DNA of 60,163 bases from Aurantimonas sp036252795. Its GTDB lineage: Bacteria > Pseudomonadota > Alphaproteobacteria > Rhizobiales > Rhizobiaceae. This document shows, in pieces, positions 1 to 9,981 of this stretch. The DNA lies in NCBI GenBank assembly GCA_036252795.1, contig DASYHY010000037.1, positions 1 through 60,163 of the forward strand, written 5' to 3'. Below the pieces are notes generated by a model, which saw nothing but the letters and a program-made list of their open reading frames with translations, had not been told where the DNA came from and searched no databases. The translations under genes were made by a program, and so were the position numbers. Positions within the stretch are counted from its first letter, which is position 1; each line of letters begins with the position of its first letter.

Positions 1-1029
1 CTCGCGCTTGCCGGCGCGGTGTTCTCGCTGGCTGTCGTCGGATCCGCCGCCGCCCAGGAGGGCAAGACCGTCGGCGTATCCTGGTCGAACTTTCAGGAAG
101 AGCGCTGGAAGACCGACGAAGCGGCCATCAAGGAAGCGCTCGAAGCCGCCGGCGCCACCTACATCTCCGCCGACGCGCAGTCGTCGGCCGCCAAGCAGCT
201 GACCGACGTCGAGTCGCTGATCAGCCAGGGCGCCGACGCGCTGATCATCCTGGCGCAGGATTCCGACGCCATCGGTCCCGCCGTCGAGGCCGCCAGCAAC
301 AACGGCATTCCGGTGGTCGGCTACGACCGGCTGATCGAGAATCCCGACGCCTTCTACCTGACCTTCGACAACAAGGAAGTCGGTCGCATCCAGGCGCGCG
401 AAGTGATGAAGGCGCAGCCGGAAGGCAACTATGCCTTCATCAAGGGCTCCGCCGCCGATCCGAACGCGGACTTCCTGTTCTCCGGCCAGATGGAAGTGCT
501 CCAGGAAGCCATCGACTCCGGCAAGATCAAGAATGTCGGCGAGAGCTACACCGATGGCTGGCTTCCCGCGAACGCGCAGCAGAACATGGAACAGATCCTG
601 ACCGCCAACAACAACGAGGTCGACGCGGTCGTCGCCTCCAACGACGGCACCGCCGGCGGCGCCATCGCGGCGCTCGAAGCGCAGGGTCTTGCCGGATCGG
701 TTCCGGTTTCCGGACAGGACGCCGACTTCGCCGCGCTGAACCGCATTGCCCGCGGCACCCAGACCGTGTCGGTGTGGAAGGATTCCCGCGACCTCGGCAA
801 GCGCGCCGCAGAAATCGCCCTGGAACTCGCCGACGGCACGGCCATAAACGAGATCGAGAGCGTCGAAGCCTGGTCCGACGGCCCGAACGGCACCGAGATG
901 CAGGCGATCTTCCTGAAGCCCGTGGCGATCACGCAGGACAACCTGCAGACGGTCATCGACGCCGGCTGGGTGTCGAAGGACGTCGTCTGCCAGGGCGCCG
1001 ACGCAGCGTCCGTTCCGGCCTGCCAGTAG
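1..1029 (+). CDS. xylF: D-xylose ABC transporter, periplasmic substrate-binding protein (5' end cut off by the window)
   Basis: The reading frame is open from the first base, so the true start lies upstream; 342 residues are visible. The first visible residues are a hydrophobic signal-peptide core ending AAA before QEGKTVGVSW, so the mature protein is secreted to the periplasm. The body is a ribose/xylose-type type I periplasmic binding protein (for example NGIPVVGYDRLIEN and VVASNDGTAGGAIAAL). Identity as XylF rests on overall resemblance to the xylose-binding family and on the following permease and ATPase genes plus xylA/xylB nearby. The GTG in frame at 19 lies inside the signal peptide and is not the real start. 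A strong hairpin follows the stop codon. Confidence 0.9.
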   Translation, partial: LALAGAVFSLAVVGSAAAQEGKTVGVSWSNFQEERWKTDEAAIKEALEAAGATYISADAQSSAAKQLTDVESLISQGADALIILAQDSDAIGPAVEAASNNGIPVVGYDRLIENPDAFYLTFDNKEVGRIQAREVMKAQPEGNYAFIKGSAADPNADFLFSGQMEVLQEAIDSGKIKNVGESYTDGWLPANAQQNMEQILTANNNEVDAVVASNDGTAGGAIAALEAQGLAGSVPVSGQDADFAALNRIARGTQTVSVWKDSRDLGKRAAEIALELADGTAINEIESVEAWSDGPNGTEMQAIFLKPVAITQDNLQTVIDAGWVSKDVVCQGADAASVPACQ

Positions 1030-1050
1030 GCGTCTCACAGCAGCACTGAA

Positions 1051-1076
1051 CGGCGGCCGCCTCCGGGCGGCCGCCG
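1051..1076 (+). other. Intercistronic hairpin between xylF and xylH
   Basis: CGGCGGCCGC at 1051-1060 pairs perfectly with GCGGCCGCCG at 1067-1076 around a 6-nt loop, 21 nt after the xylF stop. There is no T-run, so a full terminator is unlikely. Such structures behind binding-protein genes commonly protect the upstream mRNA from 3' decay and so raise binding-protein levels over permease levels; that role is inferred here. Confidence 0.6.
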
Positions 1077-1219
1077 ACGGCGTTCCGGCGGAACGGGCGG
1101 TCCGGAGATGACGGGCGGCACCGATGCCGTTAGCGTCGACACAACAACGAACGAGCCGAGCAGGCGACATCCCCGGGCGACAGCCGGACGTGCCGCGTAG
1201 CTCCGCCAGGGAGGCGGTC

Positions 1220-2533
1220 ATGAGCCAAGCGACAACCGGAGCGGCGTCGACCGCCAGCGCCGCCAAGGGCGGCGGCGGCCTCGGCGGCCTCATCCGCGCC
1301 ACCGAGATCGATACCCGCATGCTCGGCATGGTCGGGGCGCTCCTGGTCATCTGGGTGGTCTTCCACGTCCTGTCCGGCGGCATCTTCCTGACCCCGCGCA
1401 ATCTCTGGAATCTCACAGTCCAGACCGCCTCGATCGCGGTGATGGCGACCGGCATGGTGCTGGTCATCGTCACCCGCAACATCGACCTGTCGGTCGGCTC
1501 GATCCTCGGCTTCACCGGCATGGCGATGGCCGCCCTGCAGGTGGACATCCTGCCGGGCCTGCTGGGTTTCAACAGTCCCTTCAGCTGGATCATCACGCTG
1601 GCCGTCGGCGTGGCGATCGGCATCGTCATCGGCGGCCTGCAGGGCTACGTCATCGCCTTTCTCGGCGTTCCCGCCTTCATCGTCACGCTGGGCGGGCTGC
1701 TCGTGTGGCGCGGCGGCGCCTGGTGGCTGACATCGGGACGCACGGTCGCTCCGCTCGACGACACGTTCCGCCTGATGGGCGGCGGCGCGACAGGTTCGCT
1801 CGGCGAGACCTGGACGTGGGTTCTGGCGATCGTCGCCTGCGTTGCCGTCGGCGTCTCGCTGGTCATGGCCCGCCGCCGCCGGCATGGCTACGGCTTCCCA
1901 TTGCGGCCGGTCTGGGCAGAGGCCGCCATCGCGATCGTCGCCTTCGCCGCTATCCTCGGCGCGGCATGGATCCTCAACAGCTACCACTGGCCGTCGGCGA
2001 TCGCCCGCCGCTATGCCGAGGCGCAGGGGATCGAAGCGCCCGAAGGCGGGCTGCAGATCGGCTACGGCGTCGCCGTGCCGGTGCTCATCGCCATCGTCGT
2101 CGGCATCGTGATGACCTTCGTCGCCCGGCGCACCCGCTTCGGCCGCTACGTCTTCGCCATCGGCGGCAACCCGGAAGCGGCAGAACTCGCCGGCATCAAC
2201 ACGCGCTGGGTGCTGATGAAGGTCTTCATGCTGATGGGCGCCCTCGCCGCCCTCGGCGCGGCGATCTCCACGGCCCGCCTCAACGCCGCGACCAACGCCC
2301 TCGGCACGCTGGACGAGCTCTACGTCATCGCCGCGGCGGTGATCGGCGGCACCTCGCTTGCCGGCGGCGCCGGCACGATCATCGGCGCGATGCTCGGCGC
2401 GCTGGTAATGCAGTCGCTGCAGTCGGGCATGGTGCTGCTCGGCGTCGACTCGCCGCTGCAGTCGATCGTCGTCGGGGTGGTCCTCATCGTCGCCGTCTGG
2501 ATCGACACCGTCTATCGCAGGAGGGCCGCATGA
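1220..2533 (+). CDS. xylH: D-xylose ABC transporter permease
   Basis: Inner-membrane permease of the CUT2/ribose-xylose class, 437 residues from the ATG at 1220, which is preceded by GGGAGG at 1209-1214. An earlier in-frame start at 1124 would add residues with no resemblance to a permease and has no good ribosome site. Multiple hydrophobic segments are visible, with the family's conserved stretches DLSVGSILG, FIVTLGGLLVWRG and, near the C-terminus, VIGGTSLAGGAGTIIGA. Residues of about 215-300 form a longer central section, as in other alphaproteobacterial XylH proteins. The stop codon overlaps the xylG start (ATGA), indicating translational coupling. Confidence 0.9.
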   Translation: MSQATTGAASTASAAKGGGGLGGLIRATEIDTRMLGMVGALLVIWVVFHVLSGGIFLTPRNLWNLTVQTASIAVMATGMVLVIVTRNIDLSVGSILGFTGMAMAALQVDILPGLLGFNSPFSWIITLAVGVAIGIVIGGLQGYVIAFLGVPAFIVTLGGLLVWRGGAWWLTSGRTVAPLDDTFRLMGGGATGSLGETWTWVLAIVACVAVGVSLVMARRRRHGYGFPLRPVWAEAAIAIVAFAAILGAAWILNSYHWPSAIARRYAEAQGIEAPEGGLQIGYGVAVPVLIAIVVGIVMTFVARRTRFGRYVFAIGGNPEAAELAGINTRWVLMKVFMLMGALAALGAAISTARLNAATNALGTLDELYVIAAAVIGGTSLAGGAGTIIGAMLGALVMQSLQSGMVLLGVDSPLQSIVVGVVLIVAVWIDTVYRRRAA

Positions 2534-3366
2534 GCACGACGATGGAGTCGATCACCGACCACGGGGCCGGCCATCCGGGCGCTGTCGACCGCAGCGGCGC
2601 CCCCCTGGTCGAAATGAAGGACATTTCGATCTCGTTCGGTGGCATCCATGCCGTGGAACGCGCCTCGCTCGACCTCTATCCCGGCGAGGTCGTCGCCCTG
2701 CTCGGCCACAACGGCGCCGGGAAGTCGACGCTGATCAAGATCCTGTCGGGTGCCTACAAGCGGGACAGCGGCGAGATCTTCGTGCGCGGCGAGACCGCCG
2801 CGATCGGCAATCCGCGCGACGCCAAGGCCTACGGGATCGAGACGATCTACCAGACGCTGGCGCTGGCCGACAATGTCGACGCGGCGGCCAACCTTTTCCT
2901 CGGCCGCGAGATCCTCACCGCCTGGGGCACGCTCGACGACGGCGCGATGGAGGCCGAGGCCCGCAAGGTGATGGGCCGGCTCAACCCCAATTTCCGCCGC
3001 TTCAAGGAGCCGGTGAAGGCGCTGTCCGGCGGCCAGCGCCAGTCGGTGGCCATCGCCCGGGCGATCCTGTTCAACGCCAAGATCCTGATCATGGACGAGC
3101 CGACGGCCGCGCTCGGGCCGCAGGAGACCGCGCAGGTCGGCGAACTGATCAAGGAACTGAAGAAGGAAGACATCGGCATCTTCCTGATCAGCCACGACAT
3201 CCACGACGTCTTCGACCTCGCCGACCGCGTGGTGGTGATGAAGAACGGCCAGGTCGTCGGCAGCGCCAAAACCGGCGACGTCACCAAGGATGAGGTCCTC
3301 GGCATGATCATCCTCGGCAAGTGCCCGCCCGGCGCGACGCCCGGCCCCGGCGCGATGAAGGAATGA
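2530..3366 (+). CDS. xylG: D-xylose ABC transporter ATP-binding protein, single-domain form
   Basis: 278 residues from the ATG at 2530, overlapping the xylH stop. One complete ABC domain is present: Walker A GHNGAGKST, Q-loop region, signature LSGGQRQSV, Walker B ILIMDEPTAAL and the switch histidine in LISHDIHDV. The E. coli XylG has two such domains in about 510 residues; this version has one and would have to work as a homodimer, as in FrcA-type and other rhizobial sugar importers. The last about 15 residues are glycine/proline-rich. It is the last gene of the rightward xylFHG operon and is followed by a terminator. Confidence 0.9.
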   Translation: MSTTMESITDHGAGHPGAVDRSGAPLVEMKDISISFGGIHAVERASLDLYPGEVVALLGHNGAGKSTLIKILSGAYKRDSGEIFVRGETAAIGNPRDAKAYGIETIYQTLALADNVDAAANLFLGREILTAWGTLDDGAMEAEARKVMGRLNPNFRRFKEPVKALSGGQRQSVAIARAILFNAKILIMDEPTAALGPQETAQVGELIKELKKEDIGIFLISHDIHDVFDLADRVVVMKNGQVVGSAKTGDVTKDEVLGMIILGKCPPGATPGPGAMKE

Positions 3367-3372
3367 ACGAAA

Positions 3373-3396
3373 GGGGCGCCGCGCGGCGCCCCTTCT
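3373..3396. terminator. Bidirectional terminator between convergent xylG and xylB
   Basis: GGGGCGCC at 3373-3380 pairs perfectly with GGCGCCCC at 3385-3392 across GCGC. The rightward strand continues TTCT and the leftward strand continues TTTCG, so the hairpin can serve both xylFHG and xylAB. It lies 6 nt after the xylG stop and about 57 nt beyond the xylB stop. Confidence 0.75.
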
Positions 3397-3448
3397 GCAT
3401 TCAGGCCCTGGCTACAGCCGGCCCTTGAGGCCTTGGCAGGCCGCGCCG

Positions 3449-4903
3449 TCAGCCGGCCATCGCCGCCTTCACCGCCGGATAGAGCCGGCGATAGCGTTCA
3501 TAGGCTGCCGCGTAGGCGTCCGACCTGTCGCGCTGGGGCGTGAAGCGCCGGGCGATCGGCGGCTCGGTCATCACGCTCTTCGGATCCTCGCCGGTCGCAG
3601 CGCACAGACCGAGGCAGGCGGCACCGAAGGCCGCGCCGAAATCGCCGGCCTCGGGCAGCGCGATCTCGGTGTCCAGCACCGTCGCCATCAGCTTCAGCCA
3701 GTAAGCCGAACGCGAGCCGGCGCCGACGGCGATCAGGCGCTGCGGCGGCGTGCCGCCACCCGCCTCGACGCTGTCGCGCATCGAGAAGGCGACACCCTCG
3801 AGGACCGCGCGGGTCATCGCCAGGCGGTCGGTGCCGGCATCCAGCCCGGCGAAGACGCCCCTGATGTCGGCGTCGTTGTGCGGGGTCCGCTCGCCGGAGA
3901 GGTAAGGCAGGAAGACCAGCCGCCCCGGCTCGTCGATTTCCTCGCCGAGCGCGCCGGTCAGTGCCGCCGGCTCCTCCTTCAGGAGCTGCGACAGCCACTC
4001 CACCGACCCGGCGGCCGAGAGGGTCACGCCCATCTGGTGCCAGAGACCCGGTATCGCGTGGCAGAACGTGTGCAGCGCCGTTTCCGGCACCGGATGATAG
4101 CCGGCGACCGCCGTGAACAGGACGCCGGACGTGCCGAGCGACAGGAAGCCCGTGCCCGGCTCGGCGACGCCGACACCACAGGCGGACGCGGCATTGTCGC
4201 CGCCGCCGCCGGCCACCGCGATGCCGGCCTTCAGGCCGAAGCGCGCGCCCAGTTCCGGGCGCAGATAGCCGGAGATTTCCGTGCCCTCGACCAGTCGCGG
4301 CATGTGATCGACCGTCAGGCCGGTCTTCTCCAGCATCCTTGGCGACCATTCGCGCCGGCCGGTGTCGAGCCAGGCCGTGCCGGCCGCGTCCGACATCTCG
4401 GACACCGCCTCGCCGGTCAGCCAGAGCCGCAGATAGTCCTTCGGCAGCAGGACGCGCCGGACCTTGGCGAAGATCTCCGGCTCGTTGCGCGCCACCCAGA
4501 CGAGCTTCGGCGCGGTGAAGCCGGGGAAGACGATGTTGCCGGTGATGGCGCGGGCTTCCCCGTCGTCGAGCTCGGCCGCCTCCCGATGGCTGCGGGTGTC
4601 GTTCCACAGGATGCAGGGGCGCAGGACCTCATCGTCCGCGCCGAGCAGCGTTGCGCCGTGCATGTGGCCGGACAGGCCGATGCCGGCGACGGCGGCGAGC
4701 GCCGCGCCATGCTCGGCCTTCAGTCGCTCCAGCGCCGTTTCGCAGGCGGCGACCCAGGCCGCGGGATCCTGCTCCGACCAGCCGAAATGCGGCCGCTCGA
4801 CCGTCAGCGGCACGGTGACCGAGGCAATCGGCCGCTGGTCCGCGTCAATGATCAGCGCCTTCAGCGAGGAGGTACCGAGGTCGAGCCCGAGAAAGTTTGT
4901 CAT
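3449..4903 (-). CDS. xylB: Xylulokinase
   Basis: Phosphorylates D-xylulose to xylulose 5-phosphate, the entry to the pentose phosphate pathway. 484 residues from the ATG at 4903, the same length as the E. coli enzyme. FGGY-kinase features are clear: phosphate-binding GLDLGTSSLKA at residues 6-16, LSGHMHGATLLG around 78, catalytic aspartate in AGGGGDNAAS (D236), and FLSLGTSGVLF after it. An upstream in-frame extension to 5215 would overlap xylA and shows no kinase-like sequence. It lies 70 nt downstream of xylA on the same strand and is presumably co-transcribed with it. Confidence 0.95.
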   Translation of the reverse strand: MTNFLGLDLGTSSLKALIIDADQRPIASVTVPLTVERPHFGWSEQDPAAWVAACETALERLKAEHGAALAAVAGIGLSGHMHGATLLGADDEVLRPCILWNDTRSHREAAELDDGEARAITGNIVFPGFTAPKLVWVARNEPEIFAKVRRVLLPKDYLRLWLTGEAVSEMSDAAGTAWLDTGRREWSPRMLEKTGLTVDHMPRLVEGTEISGYLRPELGARFGLKAGIAVAGGGGDNAASACGVGVAEPGTGFLSLGTSGVLFTAVAGYHPVPETALHTFCHAIPGLWHQMGVTLSAAGSVEWLSQLLKEEPAALTGALGEEIDEPGRLVFLPYLSGERTPHNDADIRGVFAGLDAGTDRLAMTRAVLEGVAFSMRDSVEAGGGTPPQRLIAVGAGSRSAYWLKLMATVLDTEIALPEAGDFGAAFGAACLGLCAATGEDPKSVMTEPPIARRFTPQRDRSDAYAAAYERYRRLYPAVKAAMAG

Positions 4904-4973
4904 GCCATGTTCGTCTTTTCTGGTGTCGCGCGGATACGGGAGAGGGCGGGCCCCGAGCCCGCCCCTCCGAAGT

Positions 4974-6287
<1,314 letters not shown>

Positions 6288-6337
6288 GACGGCAATTCCT
6301 GAAGAGGGCGCGGCGCGCCCGTTCGATGCAAGTAGTT

Positions 6338-6365
6338 CCGGCGCGCGCCTGGCGGCGCGCGCCGG
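6338..6365 (-). terminator. Long perfect GC hairpin between the sugar ABC operon and xylA
   Basis: CCGGCGCGCGCC at 6338-6349 pairs base for base with GGCGCGCGCCGG at 6354-6365 around the loop TGGC: a 12-bp stem without mismatches. It lies about 82 nt beyond the stop of the binding-protein gene and 50 nt before xylA. No T-run follows in the leftward direction, so it may be a Rho-associated end, an attenuator or an mRNA-stabilising structure rather than a classic terminator. Confidence 0.5.
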
Positions 6366-6446
6366 TGAGGAGGACCCGTCCGCCGGTGCCCGGGCGAACG
6401 GGTCGAGGCCCGCTGGGATTTCGCGAGCCTCAGTCGGACATCGCGC

Positions 6447-7424
6447 TCAGAAGGGCGAGTCCGGGTAGTAGTACTGGTCGGCGTTCTCCGGGGTCACCAG
6501 CACCGAGCCGATGATGAAGCGGCCTTCCATCGGGGCCTGCGACACGAAGCGGTCGGCAGTCAGCCGGATCGCCGTGGCGATCATCGCCGGCGGATAGGTG
6601 ACGTCCGCCGGAACCATGGCGTCGCCGGCCTTCACCCGCTCGATCATCTGCTTCATGCCGGCACCGCCGAGCACCCACATGTCGTCCTGGCGGCCGGCCT
6701 GGTTGATCGCCTCGATGACGCCGAGCGCCATGTCGTCGTCGGAAGCCCAGACCGCATCGATCTCGGGGAAGCGGGACAGGAAGTCCTGCATCACCTCGAA
6801 GGCCTTGTCGCGGTTCCAGTTGCCGTGTTCCATCCCGACGATCTCGATGTTCGACCCTTCGAGCGCCGCCTGGAAGGCCTCCACGCGCTCGTTGTCGATG
6901 GTCGTCGGGATGCCGCGCAGAGCGACGATCTTGCCGCCGTCCGGCAGCTTTTCCTTGAAGTACTCGCCGGCGACGCGGCCGAAGGCGGTATTGTCGCCGG
7001 CCACGTAGAGATCCTCGATACCTTCCTGGGCAAGGCCGCGATCGACCACCGTCACCCATTTGCCGGCATCGGCGACGCGCTTCACCGGCCCGGTGAGCGG
7101 ATCGGATTCGAACGGCAGGATGACCAGCGCGTCGATGTCGCGCGTCGCCATCATGTCCTCGACGTCGGAGACCTGCTTGCCCGGATCGCCCGCGGTGGCG
7201 AGAACGAACTCCAGCTGCGGGTAGGTCTCCTTGAGGCTGTCGATGGCCTGCTGGGCGTGGAAGTTCACGCCGCCCGTCCAGCCGTGGGTGGCCGCGGGGA
7301 TCGAGACGCCGATCGTCGTCTTCTCCGCGTCCTGCGCCATGGCCACGCCCGGCAGCGGCAGCGGCAGCGCCAGCGCCGCGGCGAGCAGGCCCGCTCCTGC
7401 CAGTCTGATCATCTTCTTCATCAT
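6447..7424 (-). CDS. Sugar ABC transporter, periplasmic substrate-binding protein
   Basis: 325 residues from the ATG at 7424, which has a strong AGGGAGGAG site just upstream; a longer in-frame version to 7673 would run into the permease gene. The N-terminus (MMKKMIRLAGAGLLAAA, cleavage near AMA/QDA) is a Sec signal peptide. The rest is a ribose-type periplasmic binding protein (IGVSIPAATHGWTGG, VILPFESDPLTGPVKRVAD, AVWASDDDMALGVIEAI). It is the last gene of the leftward isomerase-oxidoreductase-ATPase-permease-binding-protein unit. The ligand cannot be read from sequence; a pentose, sugar alcohol or glycoside is plausible given the neighbours. Confidence 0.88.
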   Translation of the reverse strand: MMKKMIRLAGAGLLAAALALPLPLPGVAMAQDAEKTTIGVSIPAATHGWTGGVNFHAQQAIDSLKETYPQLEFVLATAGDPGKQVSDVEDMMATRDIDALVILPFESDPLTGPVKRVADAGKWVTVVDRGLAQEGIEDLYVAGDNTAFGRVAGEYFKEKLPDGGKIVALRGIPTTIDNERVEAFQAALEGSNIEIVGMEHGNWNRDKAFEVMQDFLSRFPEIDAVWASDDDMALGVIEAINQAGRQDDMWVLGGAGMKQMIERVKAGDAMVPADVTYPPAMIATAIRLTADRFVSQAPMEGRFIIGSVLVTPENADQYYYPDSPF

Positions 7425-7450
7425 GTCACTCCTCCCTGTTGCGGCGCGGA

Positions 7451-8449
7451 TCATGCCGCGCCCTTTCGGCCGCGCTGCAAGATCACGGCCAGAATGATGA
7501 TGACGCCCTGGATCGCCCCGTTGAGATAGGGGCTGACGAGGTCCGTCAGATTGAGAATGTTGTCGATCAGGCTGAGGATCAGCACGCCGACGACGGTGCC
7601 CCAGACGCGGCCGAAGCCGCCCTTCAGGACGGTGCCGCCGATGATCACCGCGGCAATCGCCTCCAGTTCCCACAGGATGCCGGTGGTCGAGGAGGCCGAG
7701 CCGAGGCGCGGCACGTACATGATGGTGGCGATGCCGACGAGCATGCCCTGCAGCATGTAGGTCGCGAGCCGCACCCGATCGACGTGGATCGCCGAATAGC
7801 GCGCCACCTGCGCGTTCGACCCGACCGCCGCGGCGTGCCGCCCGTAGGCGGTCTTGCGCATGATGATCTCGCCGGCGATCGCGACGACAGCGAAGACGAT
7901 GATCGGCCAGGCGATGCCGGCGACGCCGCCGTAATAGACCGGCCGGTAGACCTCGCGCAGCTCGAAGTTCAGCGACAGCGTGCCGCCGTCCGCGAGCCAG
8001 ACGACCAGCGAGCGGAAGATGCCGAGCGTGCCGAGCGTCACGATGAAGGCCTCGATGCGCCCGGCGGTGATCAGAATGCCGTTGAGGAACCCGGCGGCGA
8101 GACCGAGCAGCAGGCAGGCCGTCATGCCGACGAGGATCGAGCCCCAGCCGATCCCGAGGGCCGGCACGAGCGCATTGAGGATGATGATGGTGACGCCGGC
8201 GAGAAACGCCGCCATCGAGCCGACGGACAGGTCGATCCCGCCGATCGTGATCACGAAGGTCGCGCCGACCGCGATGATGCCGATGAAGGCCGAGCGGGCG
8301 AGGACGTTGGTGACGTTGCCGGCCGACAGGAACTGCGGGTTCAGCGACATGCCGACGATGACCAGCACCACCAGGGCGATCAGCGGCCCCAGCACATGGA
8401 AGTCCACACCCTTGCGGGGCTTTGCGCCAGCCTTGGCTTCAACCGACAT
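7451..8449 (-). CDS. Sugar ABC transporter permease (RbsC-like)
   Basis: 332 residues, inner membrane, with about eight to ten hydrophobic segments. Conserved CUT2 permease stretches are visible: TIGGIDLSVGSMAAF, FIVTLGTLGIFRSLVVW and, near the C-terminus, AAVIIGGTVLKGGFGRVWG. The start overlaps the end of the ATPase gene by 11 nt, so translation is coupled. It would form the membrane channel with the two-domain ATPase upstream and the binding protein 26 nt downstream. Confidence 0.9.
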   Translation of the reverse strand: MSVEAKAGAKPRKGVDFHVLGPLIALVVLVIVGMSLNPQFLSAGNVTNVLARSAFIGIIAVGATFVITIGGIDLSVGSMAAFLAGVTIIILNALVPALGIGWGSILVGMTACLLLGLAAGFLNGILITAGRIEAFIVTLGTLGIFRSLVVWLADGGTLSLNFELREVYRPVYYGGVAGIAWPIIVFAVVAIAGEIIMRKTAYGRHAAAVGSNAQVARYSAIHVDRVRLATYMLQGMLVGIATIMYVPRLGSASSTTGILWELEAIAAVIIGGTVLKGGFGRVWGTVVGVLILSLIDNILNLTDLVSPYLNGAIQGVIIILAVILQRGRKGAA

Positions 8450-9953
8450 GCGATGCGCTTCCTTCCAGTCCCATTGCCCGGCGGACGATGGCGTCCTCGG
8501 TCACGTCGGCTCCCGCCACCTCGCCGTTCAGCCGGCCGGAGCGCATGACGATGACCCGGTGGCAGAGCCCGATCACCTCGGACATCTCGGACGAGATGAC
8601 GATCACCGCCCGACCTTCGGCGGCGAGCCCGTGGATGAAATTGTAGATCTGCTGCTTCGTGCCGATGTCGATGCCGCGGGTCGGCTCGTCCAGGATGACG
8701 ATCTGCGGCTCGACCAGCATGGTCTTGGCGAGGAGCAGCTTCTGCTGGTTGCCGCCCGACAGATTGCCGACCGGGATGGTCCGCGAGCCGGCGCGGATGT
8801 CGAAGCGCCGGATCGCCTCGTCGAGCGCCTGCTCCTCCGCCTTCTCGTCGACGAAGATGCCCGAGAAGCGGTCGAGCCCGAGCAGCGTCAGGTTCTCGCG
8901 CATGCCGTAGCCGAGCAGCAGGCCGCATCCCTTGCGGTCCTCGGTCAGGTAGCCGAGCCCGTGGCTGGTGGCTTCCTTGGGCGAGCGGATGCGCACGGGG
9001 GTGCCGTTGCGCTGGATCGTGCCGCTGGCGGGGCGCAGCCCCATGATGCCTTCCATGAGTTCGGTGCGGCCGGCGCCGACGAGGCCGGCGAAGCCGAGGA
9101 TCTCGCCGCGCCGCAGGTCGAAGCTGGCCGCCTCCACATGTCCCGGCACGGCGAAATCGCGCACGGAGAGGACGATCTCCGCGGCGGCGTCCTCGTCCTT
9201 GCGGGGGAAGAGGTCGCTGAGCTGGCGCCCGACCATCAGCTCGGCCATGCGGTCGGGCGACATCTCCGCCACCGGCGCGCCCGCGACGAAGCTGCCGTCG
9301 CGCAGGACCGTCACCTCGTCGGCCACGCGGGCGATCTCGTCGAGCTTGTGCGAGGTGTAGAGGATCGCCACGCCCTCCGCCTTCAGCCGGTCGATCTGCG
9401 AGAACAGCACCTGGGCCTCGCGCAGCGTCAGCACCGCCGTCGGCTCGTCCATGATCAGGACGCGCGCCTCGCGGGCAAGCGCCTTGGCGATCTCGACCAT
9501 CTGCTTCTGCGACACCGACAGGCGCGACACCGGCAGCCGCGTGTCGATCGGGGTGCCGAGTTCGCGCAGCAACTGCCCGGCCTTCTCGCGCATCGCCTTC
9601 CAGTCGAGGAAGAGCCCCTTTCGGATCTCCCGGCCCAGAAAGATGTTGGCTTCGGCCGACAGCTGCTCGGCGAGATTGAATTCCTGGTGGATGAGGACGA
9701 CGCCGGCATTTTCCGCCGCCTCGCTGTCGGCGAAGTCCACGCTCTGGCCGTTCAGCAGGATCTCGCCCTCGGTCTGCTTCTGATAACCCGCCAGGCACTT
9801 CATCAGCGTCGACTTGCCGGCGCCGTTCTCGCCGACCAGTGCATGCACCTCGCCCGGGCGCAGCGCGAAATCGATCCCGTGCAGCACCTCGACCGGGCCG
9901 AAAGACTTGCGGACGCCGCGCGCTTCCAGAAGAGGGGCGGGACGCGCGCTCAT
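8439..9953 (-). CDS. Sugar ABC transporter ATP-binding protein, two ABC domains (RbsA/MglA-like)
   Basis: 504 residues with two fused ABC modules. The N-terminal module has Walker A GENGAGKST, signature LSVSQKQMVEI and Walker B VLIMDEPTAVL. The C-terminal module has the altered P-loop GLVGAGRTELMEG, signature LSGGNQQKLLLAK and Walker B IVILDEPTRGID, the pattern typical of CUT2 importers, in which the second site is the poorer ATPase. It sits between the oxidoreductase (28-nt gap) and the permease (11-nt overlap). This contrasts with the single-domain XylG of the neighbouring xylose system, so the two importers are not recent duplicates. Confidence 0.92.
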   Translation of the reverse strand: MSARPAPLLEARGVRKSFGPVEVLHGIDFALRPGEVHALVGENGAGKSTLMKCLAGYQKQTEGEILLNGQSVDFADSEAAENAGVVLIHQEFNLAEQLSAEANIFLGREIRKGLFLDWKAMREKAGQLLRELGTPIDTRLPVSRLSVSQKQMVEIAKALAREARVLIMDEPTAVLTLREAQVLFSQIDRLKAEGVAILYTSHKLDEIARVADEVTVLRDGSFVAGAPVAEMSPDRMAELMVGRQLSDLFPRKDEDAAAEIVLSVRDFAVPGHVEAASFDLRRGEILGFAGLVGAGRTELMEGIMGLRPASGTIQRNGTPVRIRSPKEATSHGLGYLTEDRKGCGLLLGYGMRENLTLLGLDRFSGIFVDEKAEEQALDEAIRRFDIRAGSRTIPVGNLSGGNQQKLLLAKTMLVEPQIVILDEPTRGIDIGTKQQIYNFIHGLAAEGRAVIVISSEMSEVIGLCHRVIVMRSGRLNGEVAGADVTEDAIVRRAMGLEGSASHVG

Positions 9954-9981
9954 CGCCCGAGGAACTCCGCGCCGGATCGCA

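Noticed and set aside
1130..1987. 285-residue open frame on the reverse strand across xylH
   Set aside because: Its sequence is repetitive D/R/H/G/A text, the usual mirror of a GC-rich coding region; the forward frame is a clear permease.
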